This document shows, one piece after another, positions 16,289 to 25,264 of a DNA stretch of 64,000 bases. The translations under genes and the position numbers were made by a program. Every line of letters begins with the position of its first letter. Position 1 is the first letter of the stretch. Source of the stretch: CAADGN01 sp035443945 (GTDB lineage Bacteria; Planctomycetota; Phycisphaerae; Phycisphaerales; UBA1924); contig DAOMNQ010000011.1 of the NCBI GenBank assembly GCA_035443945.1, forward strand, positions 1-64,000. Reading direction: 5' to 3'. The notes below the pieces were generated by a model that saw nothing but the letters and a program-made list of their open reading frames with translations, was not told where the DNA came from and ran no database searches.

Positions 16289-16726
16289 GTGATCGCACAA
16301 CTGACCAACGCGGGGGCCTTGCCCAGCCTCGAAATGACCATGCGCTTCGCCGCGCAGCGCCAGCGCATCATCGCGCACAACATCGCCAACTTCGACACCC
16401 CAGAGTTCGTCCGGCAGGACGCCTCCGTCGACGGCTTCCGGGCGACGCTCGACCGCGCCATCGCCCAGCGACGAAAGCAGACCGGGGGGATGCACGGGGA
16501 TCTCGCGTGGCGAGAGACGAGAGAACTCAAGCACACCCCCGGCCGCGGACTTGTCGTCGTCCCCGGCACCCCCGTCGGCGGCCTCCTCGCCCACGACCGG
16601 AACAACCGCGACCTCGAACGGACCATGCAGGACCTCGCCGAGACCACGGCCGCCTTCCGGGTCGCCGCCGACCTCTATCGCGCGCACCGGGACGTGATCC
16701 ACTCGGCGATTGCCGAGAGAGTGTAG
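16289..16726 (+). CDS. flgB: Flagellar proximal rod protein FlgB
   Basis: FlgB builds the proximal rod with FlgC and FliE. The 145-residue product has the rod-family N-terminal motif (AAQRQRIIAHNIANFDTPEF) and the C-terminal helix TMQDLAETTAAFRVAADLYR that pairs with it in the rod. A GTG start at 16289 gives the expected length. It follows the activator gene after 68 bp that include a degenerate GAGTGG-type word stretch (about 16246-16262). Confidence 0.9.
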   Translation: MIAQLTNAGALPSLEMTMRFAAQRQRIIAHNIANFDTPEFVRQDASVDGFRATLDRAIAQRRKQTGGMHGDLAWRETRELKHTPGRGLVVVPGTPVGGLLAHDRNNRDLERTMQDLAETTAAFRVAADLYRAHRDVIHSAIAERV

Positions 16727-16741
16727 TTGGAGGGGCGTCAA

Positions 16742-16760
16742 CGGGGCCTGCAAGGCCCCG
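16742..16760. repeat. Dispersed hairpin CGGGGCCT-loop-AGGCCCCG, copy 1
   Basis: A perfect 8-bp stem with loop GCA, followed by CCCCGGGAG. It lies between flgB and flgC and its tail supplies the flgC ribosome-binding site. The same element occurs at 63411-63430 inside a coding sequence. Confidence 0.85.
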
Positions 16761-16781
16761 CCCCGGGAGAACACCTCGACG

Positions 16782-17198
16782 ATGTGGGGCAGCCTGGACA
16801 TCTCGACCAGCGGCATGATCGCCCAGCGAACCCGGCTCGACGCCATCGCCGCCAACCTCGCCAACCGCGACACCCTCGTCAACGCCAGGGGCGAGTACGA
16901 CCCCTTCCGCAAGCGCATCGTCCACTTCGCGGCCGGCGACCCGAACGCCGCCAGCCCCGCCGGGCGTCGGCTCGGCGTTCACGTCGCCGCCATCGAGATC
17001 GACGAGAACGCCCTGCGTAAAAAGCACGACCCCGACAGCCCCTTCGCCGACGCGGACGGCTATGTTGACGTGCCGGACATCGACGGCGTGACGGAGCAGG
17101 TCAACGCCATGGCCGCGGCACGGGCCTACGAGGCCAACGTCGTCGCCGCCGAGGCGATCAAGAGCACCATGGCACAGGCATTGCGTCTTCTCGCCTGA
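16782..17198 (+). CDS. flgC: Flagellar proximal rod protein FlgC
   Basis: FlgC is a proximal rod subunit. The 138-residue protein shows MWGSLDISTSGMIAQRTRLD, then AANLANRDTLV (rod-family N-terminal motif) and the C-terminal AAARAYEANVVAAEAIKSTM typical of FlgC. ATG 16782 is chosen by homology to the family N-terminus; the frame is open upstream through a hairpin repeat that should be non-coding. fliE follows 20 bp later. Confidence 0.93.
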   Translation: MWGSLDISTSGMIAQRTRLDAIAANLANRDTLVNARGEYDPFRKRIVHFAAGDPNAASPAGRRLGVHVAAIEIDENALRKKHDPDSPFADADGYVDVPDIDGVTEQVNAMAAARAYEANVVAAEAIKSTMAQALRLLA

Positions 17199-17218
17199 AC
17201 ACGGAGGGAACGGGCACC

Positions 17219-17533
17219 ATGACTGACCCGCTGGGGCTGATCGGATCGTCGGGCGTGCAGCCGGTTCGGCCGGTTGCTCCGGTCGGACCCGCCGGGCCGC
17301 ACGACCCGAACGCGCCCTCGTTCAAAGACGCCCTCATCAAGAGCCTGCGAGAGGTGGATCAACTCCAGCAGGACGCCACGAAGGCCGTCGAGGACTTCCA
17401 GACCGGCCGGCGCGACGACCTCGAGGGCGTGATCCTGGCGACGCAGAAGGCCGAGACCGCCTTCAAGATGCTCCTCTCCGTTCGGAACAAAGTCATGGCC
17501 GCCTACGAGGAAATCAAGCAGATGCGGGCGTGA
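17219..17533 (+). CDS. fliE: Flagellar hook-basal body complex protein FliE
   Basis: FliE joins the MS ring to the proximal rod. After a proline/glycine-rich N-terminus, the 104-residue protein has the family core: SFKDALIKSLREVDQLQQDA, LEGVILATQKAETAFKMLLSVRNKVMAAYEEI. Length matches the family. The 196-bp interval to fliF contains no other recognisable gene. Confidence 0.92.
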   Translation: MTDPLGLIGSSGVQPVRPVAPVGPAGPHDPNAPSFKDALIKSLREVDQLQQDATKAVEDFQTGRRDDLEGVILATQKAETAFKMLLSVRNKVMAAYEEIKQMRA

Positions 17534-17729
17534 GTCGGGCGTCCTGCGACGGGTCGCGGCGGTCGGCTGAATCCGCTCAGGGGCGCACGGACTGCGCTCC
17601 GTGGCGCAATTTCACGCGATGGCGCGGCTCGGGCCGAACCTAGGGGCCTGCGGGCGCCAGTCTCCGTCCGGCGTTCGCATGGGTGCGCGAGGATCGCGTG
17701 AGCCAGAACCCGGCAAGGAGGCCCTCCGG

Positions 17730-19409
17730 ATGGAGCCGTTGCGGCGAGTCATCGAGCGCGTTCGCGAGCACCTCGGCAAACTGACCGTGAGTCAGCGGCT
17801 GCTCATCGGCTCCCTCGCCGTCATCGCCGCCATGTCGCTCTTCCTCGTCGCCCAGTACGCCGGGTCGGGGCGGATGGTCGAACTCCTCGGCTCCGCCTCC
17901 GCCGCCGATCAGCAGCAGGCCGCCCGTGTCCTCCAGACCGCCGGCGTCTCGGCCGAGTTGCGCGACGGCCGCCTCATGGTGCCGCCGGCTCAGCGAGCCG
18001 GCGCGCTGGCCGCGCTCGCCCAGGAGGGCGCGCTCCCCGCCGACACGACGATCCTCTTCCGCAACATGCTCGAAAAGCAGGGACTGCACCTCTCGCGCCA
18101 GCAGAATGAGCAGTTGTACCTCATCGCCCTCCAGAACGAACTCGCCCGCGTGATCCGCGGGTTCAACGCGGTTCGCGACGCGACCGTCCTGCTCGACGTC
18201 CCCGAGCCGACCGGCTTCGGCCGAAGCGTCCGCCAGCCCACCGCCTCCGCAACCGTCTTCACACGCACCGGCCAGCCGCTCGATCAGGGAACCGTGGACG
18301 CCATCGCGGAACTGATCGCCGGGGCGAGGTCCGGGCTGGACGTGACGCGCGTCCGCGTCATCGACGGCTCCGTCGGCCGGCAGCGACGCCCCACCGACAA
18401 AAACGACGTTCTGCCCACGACCTACCTCGAGCACGCCGCCCGCGTCGAAGACCAGGTGCGCACCAAGATCGACGAACTCCTCGCCCACGTCCCCGGCCGC
18501 ACCATTGCCGTCACCGCCCAGGTCGACGTCACCCGCGTCAACTCCCAGACCGTGAAGTACCTCGAATCCGAGCGGGGCACCGTCACCGCACCCCTCCGCG
18601 AGCGCAGTTCGTCCATTGAGCAGGGCGGGGCCTCGCGCGGCGCGGAGCCGGGCGTGCGGTCCAACACGCGCGCCGACATCTCGCGCAGCGGCTCCACCGC
18701 CTCGACCTCGACCCAGACCGACGACGAGACCGAGTTCGACACCCGCTTCGGCACCCAGACCACGAGCCTCTCCGACCCCCGCGGCATGCCCACGCGGCTG
18801 GCAGCCTCGATCAACATCCCCCGAAGTTACGTCGCCGCCCTCGTCAAGCGCGGCCGAGCCGCCGACGCCACCGACGAGCCGACCGAGGAAGAAATCGCCG
18901 GGCGCTTCGCCCAGGAGCGAGAGGCCATCGTGCGCAGCGTCGAGCCGCACGTGACCGCCGCTTCGCCCGACGGCGTCACCCCCGGCGAGGTCGTGGTGAC
19001 CATGATCCCCATCGACCTCGCTCTCCCCGAGACGCAGACGGCCGGCTTCCTCGGCGGGCTGGCGACCGGCGGCGCAGGCGGACCGAGCATCGGGCCGATC
19101 GTGGAGAAGGCGCTGCTCGTCGCGCTCGCCGTCGCCGCACTCGGCTTCATGCTCATGCTCGTGCGCCGCTCCGGCAGGCCCCAGCCCATGCCGAACGCCG
19201 AGGAACTCGCCGGCATCCCCCCCAAACTGATCACGGACACCGAGATCATCGGCGAGGCCGACGAGAGCGACACCGCCATGACCGGCATCGAACTCAACGA
19301 CGACGCCGTCCGCACCAAGAAAGTGCTCGAGAAGGTCGAGGAGATGCTCGCCAACGACCCGGCGACGGCCGCGAACCTCCTCCAACGCTGGATCCACGTG
19401 GAGACCTGA
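17730..19409 (+). CDS. fliF: Flagellar MS-ring protein FliF
   Basis: FliF forms the MS ring around the export gate. The 559-residue product has an N-terminal membrane helix (about 24-44), the YscJ/FliF ring-building domain (MVELLGSASAADQQQAARVL onward, RVIRGFNAVRDATVLLDVPE), a long Ser/Thr-rich loop (about 300-365), a second membrane helix (about 460-480) and a C-terminal FliG-binding tail (RTKKVLEKVEEMLANDPATA, RWIHVE). ATG 17730 has an aaggagg ribosome-binding site 9 nt upstream; the longer upstream frame lacks these features. Confidence 0.96.
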   Translation: MEPLRRVIERVREHLGKLTVSQRLLIGSLAVIAAMSLFLVAQYAGSGRMVELLGSASAADQQQAARVLQTAGVSAELRDGRLMVPPAQRAGALAALAQEGALPADTTILFRNMLEKQGLHLSRQQNEQLYLIALQNELARVIRGFNAVRDATVLLDVPEPTGFGRSVRQPTASATVFTRTGQPLDQGTVDAIAELIAGARSGLDVTRVRVIDGSVGRQRRPTDKNDVLPTTYLEHAARVEDQVRTKIDELLAHVPGRTIAVTAQVDVTRVNSQTVKYLESERGTVTAPLRERSSSIEQGGASRGAEPGVRSNTRADISRSGSTASTSTQTDDETEFDTRFGTQTTSLSDPRGMPTRLAASINIPRSYVAALVKRGRAADATDEPTEEEIAGRFAQEREAIVRSVEPHVTAASPDGVTPGEVVVTMIPIDLALPETQTAGFLGGLATGGAGGPSIGPIVEKALLVALAVAALGFMLMLVRRSGRPQPMPNAEELAGIPPKLITDTEIIGEADESDTAMTGIELNDDAVRTKKVLEKVEEMLANDPATAANLLQRWIHVET

Positions 19410-19415
19410 CCGGCG

Positions 19416-20456
19416 ATGCCGCGAAAACCGCACGACAAACTCCCGAGTTCACCCCACGAACTCGACGGCATCACGAAGGCGGCCGTGCTCCTGCTCGCGG
19501 TCGGCCCCGAGAAGGCCGGCGTCGTTCTGGCGAAGATGCCCCCGGAGGCCGTCGAGGAGGTCATGCGCGAACTGGCCAGCCTCGGACGCGCCCCGCCCGA
19601 ACTCATCGCCGGCGTGGTCGAGGAGTTCTACGGCCTGACGATCGCCAGCCAGTACGCGCGAGAGGGCAACGTCGACTACGCCCGGGCCGTCCTTTCCAAG
19701 TCCCTCGACCCGAAGGACGCGGACCGGATGGTGCAGCAGATCCAGACGCAGGTCCAGAAGACGCCCTTCTCCTTCCTCCAGCGTGCCGAGAGCGAGAACC
19801 TCCTCACCTTCATCCAGGACGAGCACCCCCAGACCATCGCCCTCATCCTCTGCCACCTCCCGCACCACAAGGCCGCCGAAATCCTCGCAGGACTGCCGCT
19901 CCAGAAGCAACTCGAGGTCGTCAAGCGCATCGCCAACATGGAGCAGACCAACCCGGAGGTCATCAAGGAAGTCGAGCGCGGGCTCGAGAGCCGGCTTGCG
20001 AACATGCTGATGCAATCCATGGAAAAGGCCGGCGGCGTGGACACGGTCGCCGAGGTCCTCAACCTCGCCGATCGTGCGACGGAGAAGTCGATCATGGAGG
20101 GCCTCGAGGCCGAGGACCCCGACCTCGTCGAGCAGATCCGCCGCCTCATGTTCGTCTTCGAGGACATCCTCCTCGTCAACGACAAGGGCATCCAGGCCGT
20201 CCTGAAGGAAGTCGACAACGACGAACTCTCCCTCGCGCTCAAGACGGCCAGCCCCGAACTCCAGGAGAAGATCTTCACGAACATGTCCCAGCGCGCCGCC
20301 GCACTCATCAAGGAGGACATGGAGTTCATGGGCCCCGTCCGCGTCAGCGACGTCGAGTCGGCGCAGCAGCGCATCGTCGACGTCGTCCGCCGACTCGAAG
20401 AAGCGGGCGAAGTGCTCATCCAGGGCCGCGGCGGAGAGGCGGAGATGGTCGTCTGA
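19416..20456 (+). CDS. fliG: Flagellar motor switch protein FliG
   Basis: FliG links the MS ring to the C ring and contacts the stator. The 346-residue protein has the N-terminal FliF-binding domain (GITKAAVLLLAVGPEKAGVV), the middle domain with the EHPQTIALILCHLPHHKAAE motif, and the C-terminal charged torque helix region (LMFVFEDILLVNDKGIQAVL). Length is normal. It begins 6 bp after fliF. Confidence 0.97.
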   Translation: MPRKPHDKLPSSPHELDGITKAAVLLLAVGPEKAGVVLAKMPPEAVEEVMRELASLGRAPPELIAGVVEEFYGLTIASQYAREGNVDYARAVLSKSLDPKDADRMVQQIQTQVQKTPFSFLQRAESENLLTFIQDEHPQTIALILCHLPHHKAAEILAGLPLQKQLEVVKRIANMEQTNPEVIKEVERGLESRLANMLMQSMEKAGGVDTVAEVLNLADRATEKSIMEGLEAEDPDLVEQIRRLMFVFEDILLVNDKGIQAVLKEVDNDELSLALKTASPELQEKIFTNMSQRAAALIKEDMEFMGPVRVSDVESAQQRIVDVVRRLEEAGEVLIQGRGGEAEMVV

Positions 20457-20530
20457 GCAATGAGTGACGAACCGATGAAGTGCAGGATCGATGAAGTGTC
20501 GCGGCGGCGGAGCCAGGGAGCGTGCGGCGT

Positions 20531-21262
20531 ATGGCCCTGATTCGAGGCAACGAGGCGGGGCCGATCGCGGCGCGCGGCGCCGCCATGGACCTCGGCGATC
20601 TCGCGCGACGCGCGAGCGTCATGCGCGACGCCGCACTCGCCGAGGCCGAACGCATCATCACCGATGCACGTGCCCAAAGCGAGGCCGAAGCGGCCGAGAT
20701 TCGCGCCCGCGCAGCCGAGGAAGGGCACGCCGAAGGGCTTGAGCGCGGCCTCACCGAGGGACTCGAGCGGGGCCGACGCCAGGCGTTCGACGAGGCGAAA
20801 GAGCGCCTCGCCGCCATCGAGGCCGCCTGGACCGACGCGCTCCGCGCCTTCGAATCCCGCCGCGACTCGATGCTCGTCGAGGCCAAGCGCGATGTCCTCG
20901 ACCTCGCCGTCGAGATCGGCCGTCGAGTCGCCAAGCGGGTCGCCAGAACCGACCCCGCCGTCGCCGTGGAGCAGGTCCGCGAGGCGCTCGCCCTCGTCAC
21001 GCGACCCACGCGCCTCCGTGTCTCCGCGCACCCCGACGACCTCCCCACGCTCCGCGATGCCATTCCCGCGCTCATCGAGCGCTTCAGCGGCGCGGCACAC
21101 GCCGAACTCCGCCCCGATCCCTCGCTCGCGCGCGGCTCCTGCGTCCTCGAGACCGACCGCGGCGGCACGATCGACGCCTCGATCGACACCCAACTCGAAC
21201 GCATCGCCGCCGCCCTCACCGGCCAACCAGGCCCCCAGGCCGCCCGGGAGCGCGCCGCGTGA
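20531..21262 (+). CDS. fliH: Flagellar assembly protein FliH
   Basis: FliH is the regulator and stator-like partner of the ATPase FliI. The 243-residue product has a charged N-terminal coiled coil with G-rich spacing (EEGHAEGLERGLTEGLERGR), then the conserved C-terminal part (KRDVLDLAVEIGRRVAKRVA, LRPDPSLARGSCVLETDRG, GTIDASIDTQLERI). ATG 20531 is preferred over GTG 20522 because the gggag site is then properly spaced. Its stop overlaps the fliI start (GTGA). Confidence 0.9.
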   Translation: MALIRGNEAGPIAARGAAMDLGDLARRASVMRDAALAEAERIITDARAQSEAEAAEIRARAAEEGHAEGLERGLTEGLERGRRQAFDEAKERLAAIEAAWTDALRAFESRRDSMLVEAKRDVLDLAVEIGRRVAKRVARTDPAVAVEQVREALALVTRPTRLRVSAHPDDLPTLRDAIPALIERFSGAAHAELRPDPSLARGSCVLETDRGGTIDASIDTQLERIAAALTGQPGPQAARERAA

Positions 21263-22725
21263 CCCTCCTCCAGGCCCAGATCGACATGGTCCGGCGCGAG
21301 CCGGCCCTCCGCGTCTCAGGCCGCGTCGCCTCCCTGCGCGGCCTCACCCTCCTCGTCGATGACCTCCCCATGCCCGTCGGCTCGCTCGTCTCAGTCTGCA
21401 CCGACGGCGCGACGCTCCCCGGCGAGGTCGTCGGCTTTACGCGCGAGCAGTCCATCATCATGCTGCTCGCCGGATGCTCCGGCGTCCGACCCGGCGACCG
21501 AGTCGTCGGCGAGCAGGTCTCCCAGACCATCGGCGTCAGCGAGCACTTGCTCGGGCGCATCGTGGACGGCCTCGGCCGTCCCATCGACGGCAAGGGGCCG
21601 ATCGCCGACCTCGCGCCCCAGCCCCTCGACCCCGACCCGCTCGCGCCAATGAGACGCCGCCCCATCCGCGAAGCGATCTACACCGGCGTCCGCGTCGTGG
21701 ACCTCATGGCCACCCTCGGGCGCGGCCAGCGCATGGGCGTCTTCGCAGGCCCCGGCGTCGGCAAGAGCACCCTGCTCGGACAGGTCGCACGCTTCACCTC
21801 CGCCGACGTCAGCGTCCTCGCCCTCATCGGCGAGCGCGGACGCGAAGTCCGCGATTTCGTCGAGAACGCCCTCGGGCCGGACGGCCTCGCTCGCTCCGTC
21901 GTCGTCGTCGCCACCGGCGACGAGTCACCCGTCATGCGAGTCCGCGCCGCCAAGGCCGCCTGTGCCGCCGCCGAGTTCTTCCGCGACCGCGGTCGCGACG
22001 TCATGCTCATGATGGACTCCGTCACCCGCTTCGCGCACGCCTGCCGCCAGGTCGGCCTCTCCGCCGGCGAGCCGCCCGCGACCCGCGGCTACACGCCCAG
22101 CGTCTTCGCCGCGCTGGCGAGATTGCTCGAACGAGCCGGCGCGATCGAGGCCGATAACGGACAATGCGGTTCCGACTCCGGGCACTCTGCCACTCCGCCA
22201 CTCCGCCACTCCGCCACTTCTTCCCATGCCCCCGGCGGCTCCATCACCGCGCTCTACGCCGTCCTCGTCGAGGGCGACGACCTCACCGAGCCGGTCTCCG
22301 ACGCCGCACGCGGCATCCTCGACGGCCACGTCATCCTCTCGCGCCGACTCGCCCAGCGCGGCCACTACCCCGCCGTGGACGTGCTCGACTCCGTCAGCCG
22401 CGTTGCCGACGAGGTCTGCGACGGCGTGCTCGTCGTGGCACGCAGGCAGGCCCTCCGCCTCATCGCCCGCTACCGCGAGGTCGAGGAACTGGTGCAGATC
22501 GGCGCATACGCCTCCGGCTCCGACCCCGAAGCGGACGTCGCGATCGCACGCCGCAAGGAGATCGACGAGATCCTCTGCCAGTCATCGTCAGAGTCCGAGC
22601 CGTTCGAGAAGGCACGGGAGCGCCTCGTCGGCCTCATGGTCCGAGCCGGAGAGGACCTGCGCAAGGCGATGCCCACCGGCCGAAGCACACCCGCGGCTCA
22701 CGCCCCCGCCGCGATGGCGAGGTGA
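21259..22725 (+). CDS. fliI: Flagellum-specific ATPase FliI with an in-frame insertion
   Basis: FliI powers unfolding and delivery of flagellar export substrates. Walker A GPGVGKST is at 164-171, with GERGREVRDF, MMDSVTRFAHA and the ILDGHVILSR segment all intact. Between ERAG (about 292-294) and GSITALYAVLVEGDD (from 327), where family members normally join directly, there are about 30 extra residues (HSATPPLRHSATSS and flanks). They are encoded by an octamer word array at 22183-22222. The reading frame is kept, so the protein is probably functional. At 488 residues it is longer than the usual ~440-460. Confidence 0.95.
   Translation: MTLLQAQIDMVRREPALRVSGRVASLRGLTLLVDDLPMPVGSLVSVCTDGATLPGEVVGFTREQSIIMLLAGCSGVRPGDRVVGEQVSQTIGVSEHLLGRIVDGLGRPIDGKGPIADLAPQPLDPDPLAPMRRRPIREAIYTGVRVVDLMATLGRGQRMGVFAGPGVGKSTLLGQVARFTSADVSVLALIGERGREVRDFVENALGPDGLARSVVVVATGDESPVMRVRAAKAACAAAEFFRDRGRDVMLMMDSVTRFAHACRQVGLSAGEPPATRGYTPSVFAALARLLERAGAIEADNGQCGSDSGHSATPPLRHSATSSHAPGGSITALYAVLVEGDDLTEPVSDAARGILDGHVILSRRLAQRGHYPAVDVLDSVSRVADEVCDGVLVVARRQALRLIARYREVEELVQIGAYASGSDPEADVAIARRKEIDEILCQSSSESEPFEKARERLVGLMVRAGEDLRKAMPTGRSTPAAHAPAAMAR
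22183..22222. repeat. Octamer word array inside fliI (GAGTGGCA family), copy 3
   Basis: Five 8-bp words: CACTCTGC, CACTCCGC three times, CACTTCTT. Read on the minus strand they are the GAGTGGCR words seen at 8167-8198 and 9121-9211. Confidence 0.9.
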
Positions 22726-22728
22726 CCC

Positions 22729-23199
22729 GTGCCCAGGTTCGTGTTCAAACTCGAGCCGGTGCTGAACCTCCGCGAGCGTGAGGAACGCGAGCATCAGCGC
22801 GCGGTCGCCGTCCTCGAACGCGAGCGGATGCGCCTGGAAGCGTTCATCCGCGAGTGCCAGCGCGCCTCGCGCGCCGAGCGGCTCGTTCTGCGCGACGCGC
22901 TCGCCGAGGGAGGGCGCGTCGATCTCTGGCCCGTGCGGATGCAGGCCGCCGCCGCGGGCGAACTCACCACCCGTGCCGCCCGCGCCGCCGTCGAACTCGC
23001 CGGCCTGACGAAACGCATCGAGCAGGCCCGGGCGCTCCTCATCGAGGCGACGAAGCGCCGACGCGCGATGGAGTTGCTCAAGGAGCGGCGGCTCGAAGAG
23101 TGGCGCAGAACCGAAGCGAAGGCCGAGTTCCTGCTCGTCGACGAGATCGGCATGCGCGTCGCCCACACGCGCGACGCCGAGGCGGAGGTCGAATCATGA
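22729..23199 (+). CDS. fliJ: Flagellar FliJ protein
   Basis: FliJ is the small coiled-coil stalk of the export ATPase and escorts chaperones. The 156-residue protein begins with the family pattern FVFKLEPVLNLREREEREHQ and is a continuous charged helix with two coiled-coil stretches, ending in EEWRRTEAKAEFLLVDEIGM. GTG 22729 starts 3 bp after fliI. Its stop overlaps the next ATG (ATGA). Confidence 0.88.
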   Translation: MPRFVFKLEPVLNLREREEREHQRAVAVLERERMRLEAFIRECQRASRAERLVLRDALAEGGRVDLWPVRMQAAAAGELTTRAARAAVELAGLTKRIEQARALLIEATKRRRAMELLKERRLEEWRRTEAKAEFLLVDEIGMRVAHTRDAEAEVES

Positions 23200-23900
23200 G
23201 AACGGCGTGGACCATCTTCTCGGTCGTGGTCGCGGCGCACCTGCTCGCCCTGCTCGGCGTCGCCGGCTGGCTCTGGGGCACGGGACGCGTCGACGCCGCC
23301 ACCGTCGAGCGCGTCCGCCAGGTGCTGCGCGATCCGCCCGAGGACCGCGACGCTCGCAAGGCCGAGCGTTCCCAGGGCGTCGCGGAAACCTCGTTGCCGA
23401 CGCCCGCGTCATCCGCGGACGCGATTGTGATCCGACTCCAGCAGGACGAAGCCCAGCAGCAGCGCCTCGAGCGCATGCGAAACGAGGCCCGCACCGTCGC
23501 CGCCATGGTCGCCCGCGAGTTGCGCATGCTCGACCAGCGGCGAGCGGAACTCGACGCCGAACGCGGGGCCTTCGAATCCATGCGCGACCGCATCGTCGCC
23601 CTCGAAGGCGACGAGCAGTTCCGCAAGGCTCTCTCCGTCCTCGCCGGCCTCAAGCCCGCAGACGCCAAGACCGCCCTGATGGAACTGATCGGCGGCGGAG
23701 TCGGCGCTGCCACCCCCATCAACGGCTGGGGCGACGGCAGGAGCCAGGCCGTCGCCTACCTCGACGCCATGCCCTCACGCACGCGATCGAAGGTCATGGC
23801 CGAGTTCGTCGCCGACGACCCCGCTCTGGCAGCGGATTTGCTCGAACGCCTCCGGACGCACGGCATCATCGCGCAGGCGTCCGGAGGCGCGGGGCCTTGA
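23196..23900 (+). CDS. MotE/MgtE-N-like flagellar cluster protein
   Basis: The 234-residue protein has one N-terminal membrane helix (about 7-28), a long coiled coil (about 80-150, ERMRNEARTVAAMVARELRM) and a C-terminal MgtE-N-like helical domain (MPSRTRSKVMAEFVADDPALAADLLERLRT). Proteins of this design sit between fliJ and fliK in many cluster-type flagellar operons and resemble MotE, a periplasmic chaperone for a motor protein. The location supports a structural or chaperone role. It overlaps both neighbours by a few bases, so translation is coupled. Confidence 0.8.
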   Translation: MRTAWTIFSVVVAAHLLALLGVAGWLWGTGRVDAATVERVRQVLRDPPEDRDARKAERSQGVAETSLPTPASSADAIVIRLQQDEAQQQRLERMRNEARTVAAMVARELRMLDQRRAELDAERGAFESMRDRIVALEGDEQFRKALSVLAGLKPADAKTALMELIGGGVGAATPINGWGDGRSQAVAYLDAMPSRTRSKVMAEFVADDPALAADLLERLRTHGIIAQASGGAGP

Positions 23901-25222
23901 ACATCGCCGCACAACCCGCCGAATCGCGTCCGCCCGCCGGGGCCTCGGGCACGGACGAGCCCCCGCGCCAGCCGGCGTCGGACGCCGGCTTCGACTCGCT
24001 CCTCGGCGCGCTCGCGCAGGCCCTGCCGATCGCTCCCGGACTCAGGCCGGACTTTGCGCTCCGGGCCGCAGGCAATGCGCTCCCCGAGCCGGGCGGTCTT
24101 GCCAAAGAACTCGCTGCCCGTCAGGCCGCACGCACCCGCCCCGATCCCGTCGCCGAGCCAACCGCGACGAAGCCGATCGTCGAGGCTGCACAGGACGAAC
24201 TCCGATCGGCAAGCGAGCGTGCGATCGGCCGCGACGCGTCCGGCCGCCTCGCCGGTGAGCGCGCCCCCAGCCCCGGAGACCGCGATCGCGCCGCGTCGGC
24301 GCCGGATTCTCGATCGAACGCGGACCACGGAACCGAGCGAGGCCTCCTCGAAAAGCGAAACGCACCCAATCAACCGATCGCCACCGAGAGAACCGACCAC
24401 GCCCGCCAAGCCGCGAACAGCCCAGGCTCAACCGCATCCGGACTGGGAAACGCCCCATTCCAGGAAACCGCGAGCGGCTCGGCGGCCCGTGTTCAACCGC
24501 AACCGATCGGAGCATCACCAGCCCAGGCCGCCGCGACGCCCGGCGCCACAAAGGGAGGCGATGCCGGCTCGTTCCGATCGCTCATGGCGATCGGCACGAC
24601 CCTCGACCGCGCCTCGGCCCGCGCCGCAGCGACTACCGCTCGATCCAACCCGAGTGCGCACCCCTCGCAGGACACGGCCGAGGCCTTCCGGGCGCAAGTG
24701 GCACGCGGTCTCGCGGCAGCGCTCCGACGCGGCGACGGCCGGGTCGTCCTCCGTCTGCACCCCGAGTCGCTCGGCATGGTCCGCGTCTCGATGGGCGTGC
24801 GCGACGGCGTCGTCACCGCACAGTTGGAGCCGACGACACGCGCGGCACGCGAGTTGCTCGAGAGCGGGTTGTCGTCGCTTCGGGCCGCGCTGGAGGCGCG
24901 GGGCCTGCACGTCGATCGGCTGATTGTGCAGCCGACCGCGCAGCACACGCCCGACGGGAAGGCAGAGCCTTCCAGCGGCGATGGAGGCGAGAGCGATCGC
25001 GCCGGCGGAGACGGCGCACCCGGGACCGGCCCGGAGGGGCACGGTCGAAGCGATCCGCGGGACGCGGGCGCGGAAGTCGGCGCGGGAGCAGCGCCGGCAA
25101 CCGATCGAGCCGCCACGGATGGCGCACCGTCAGGCTGGCCGTCGTGGATGGACGGTTCGGCCGAGATCGTCGTAACGGCGGACGGAGCCGCCGTTCCCAT
25201 CAGGATCGACCTGGTCGCGTGA
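23897..25222 (+). CDS. fliK: Flagellar hook-length control protein FliK
   Basis: FliK measures hook length and switches export specificity. The first ~260 residues are low-complexity (Ala, Pro, Arg, Ser), as in other FliK rulers. The C-terminal Flg_hook domain is clear: GDGRVVLRLHPESLGMVRVS, VVTAQLEPTTRAARELLESG, LSSLRAALEARGLHVDRLIV. A Gly/Asp-rich tail follows. The TTG start at 23897 overlaps the preceding stop (TTGA), giving 441 residues. The low-complexity ruler has lost codon regularity and is probably poorly conserved. Confidence 0.88.
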   Translation: MNIAAQPAESRPPAGASGTDEPPRQPASDAGFDSLLGALAQALPIAPGLRPDFALRAAGNALPEPGGLAKELAARQAARTRPDPVAEPTATKPIVEAAQDELRSASERAIGRDASGRLAGERAPSPGDRDRAASAPDSRSNADHGTERGLLEKRNAPNQPIATERTDHARQAANSPGSTASGLGNAPFQETASGSAARVQPQPIGASPAQAAATPGATKGGDAGSFRSLMAIGTTLDRASARAAATTARSNPSAHPSQDTAEAFRAQVARGLAAALRRGDGRVVLRLHPESLGMVRVSMGVRDGVVTAQLEPTTRAARELLESGLSSLRAALEARGLHVDRLIVQPTAQHTPDGKAEPSSGDGGESDRAGGDGAPGTGPEGHGRSDPRDAGAEVGAGAAPATDRAATDGAPSGWPSWMDGSAEIVVTADGAAVPIRIDLVA

Positions 25223-25264
25223 CGGATCACGCGCCGCCGGTCGCAACAACGCGGAGCCTCGCCG

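Noticed and set aside
17534..17729. sigma-54 promoter between fliE and fliF
   Set aside because: TGGCGC-like sequence at about 17599 has wrong spacing to a GC at -12 (CG instead of GC).
22149..22156. GCCGATAA match inside fliI as a sigma-28 promoter
   Set aside because: No TAAA-type element lies at the right distance upstream, and it falls in the repeat-bearing insertion.
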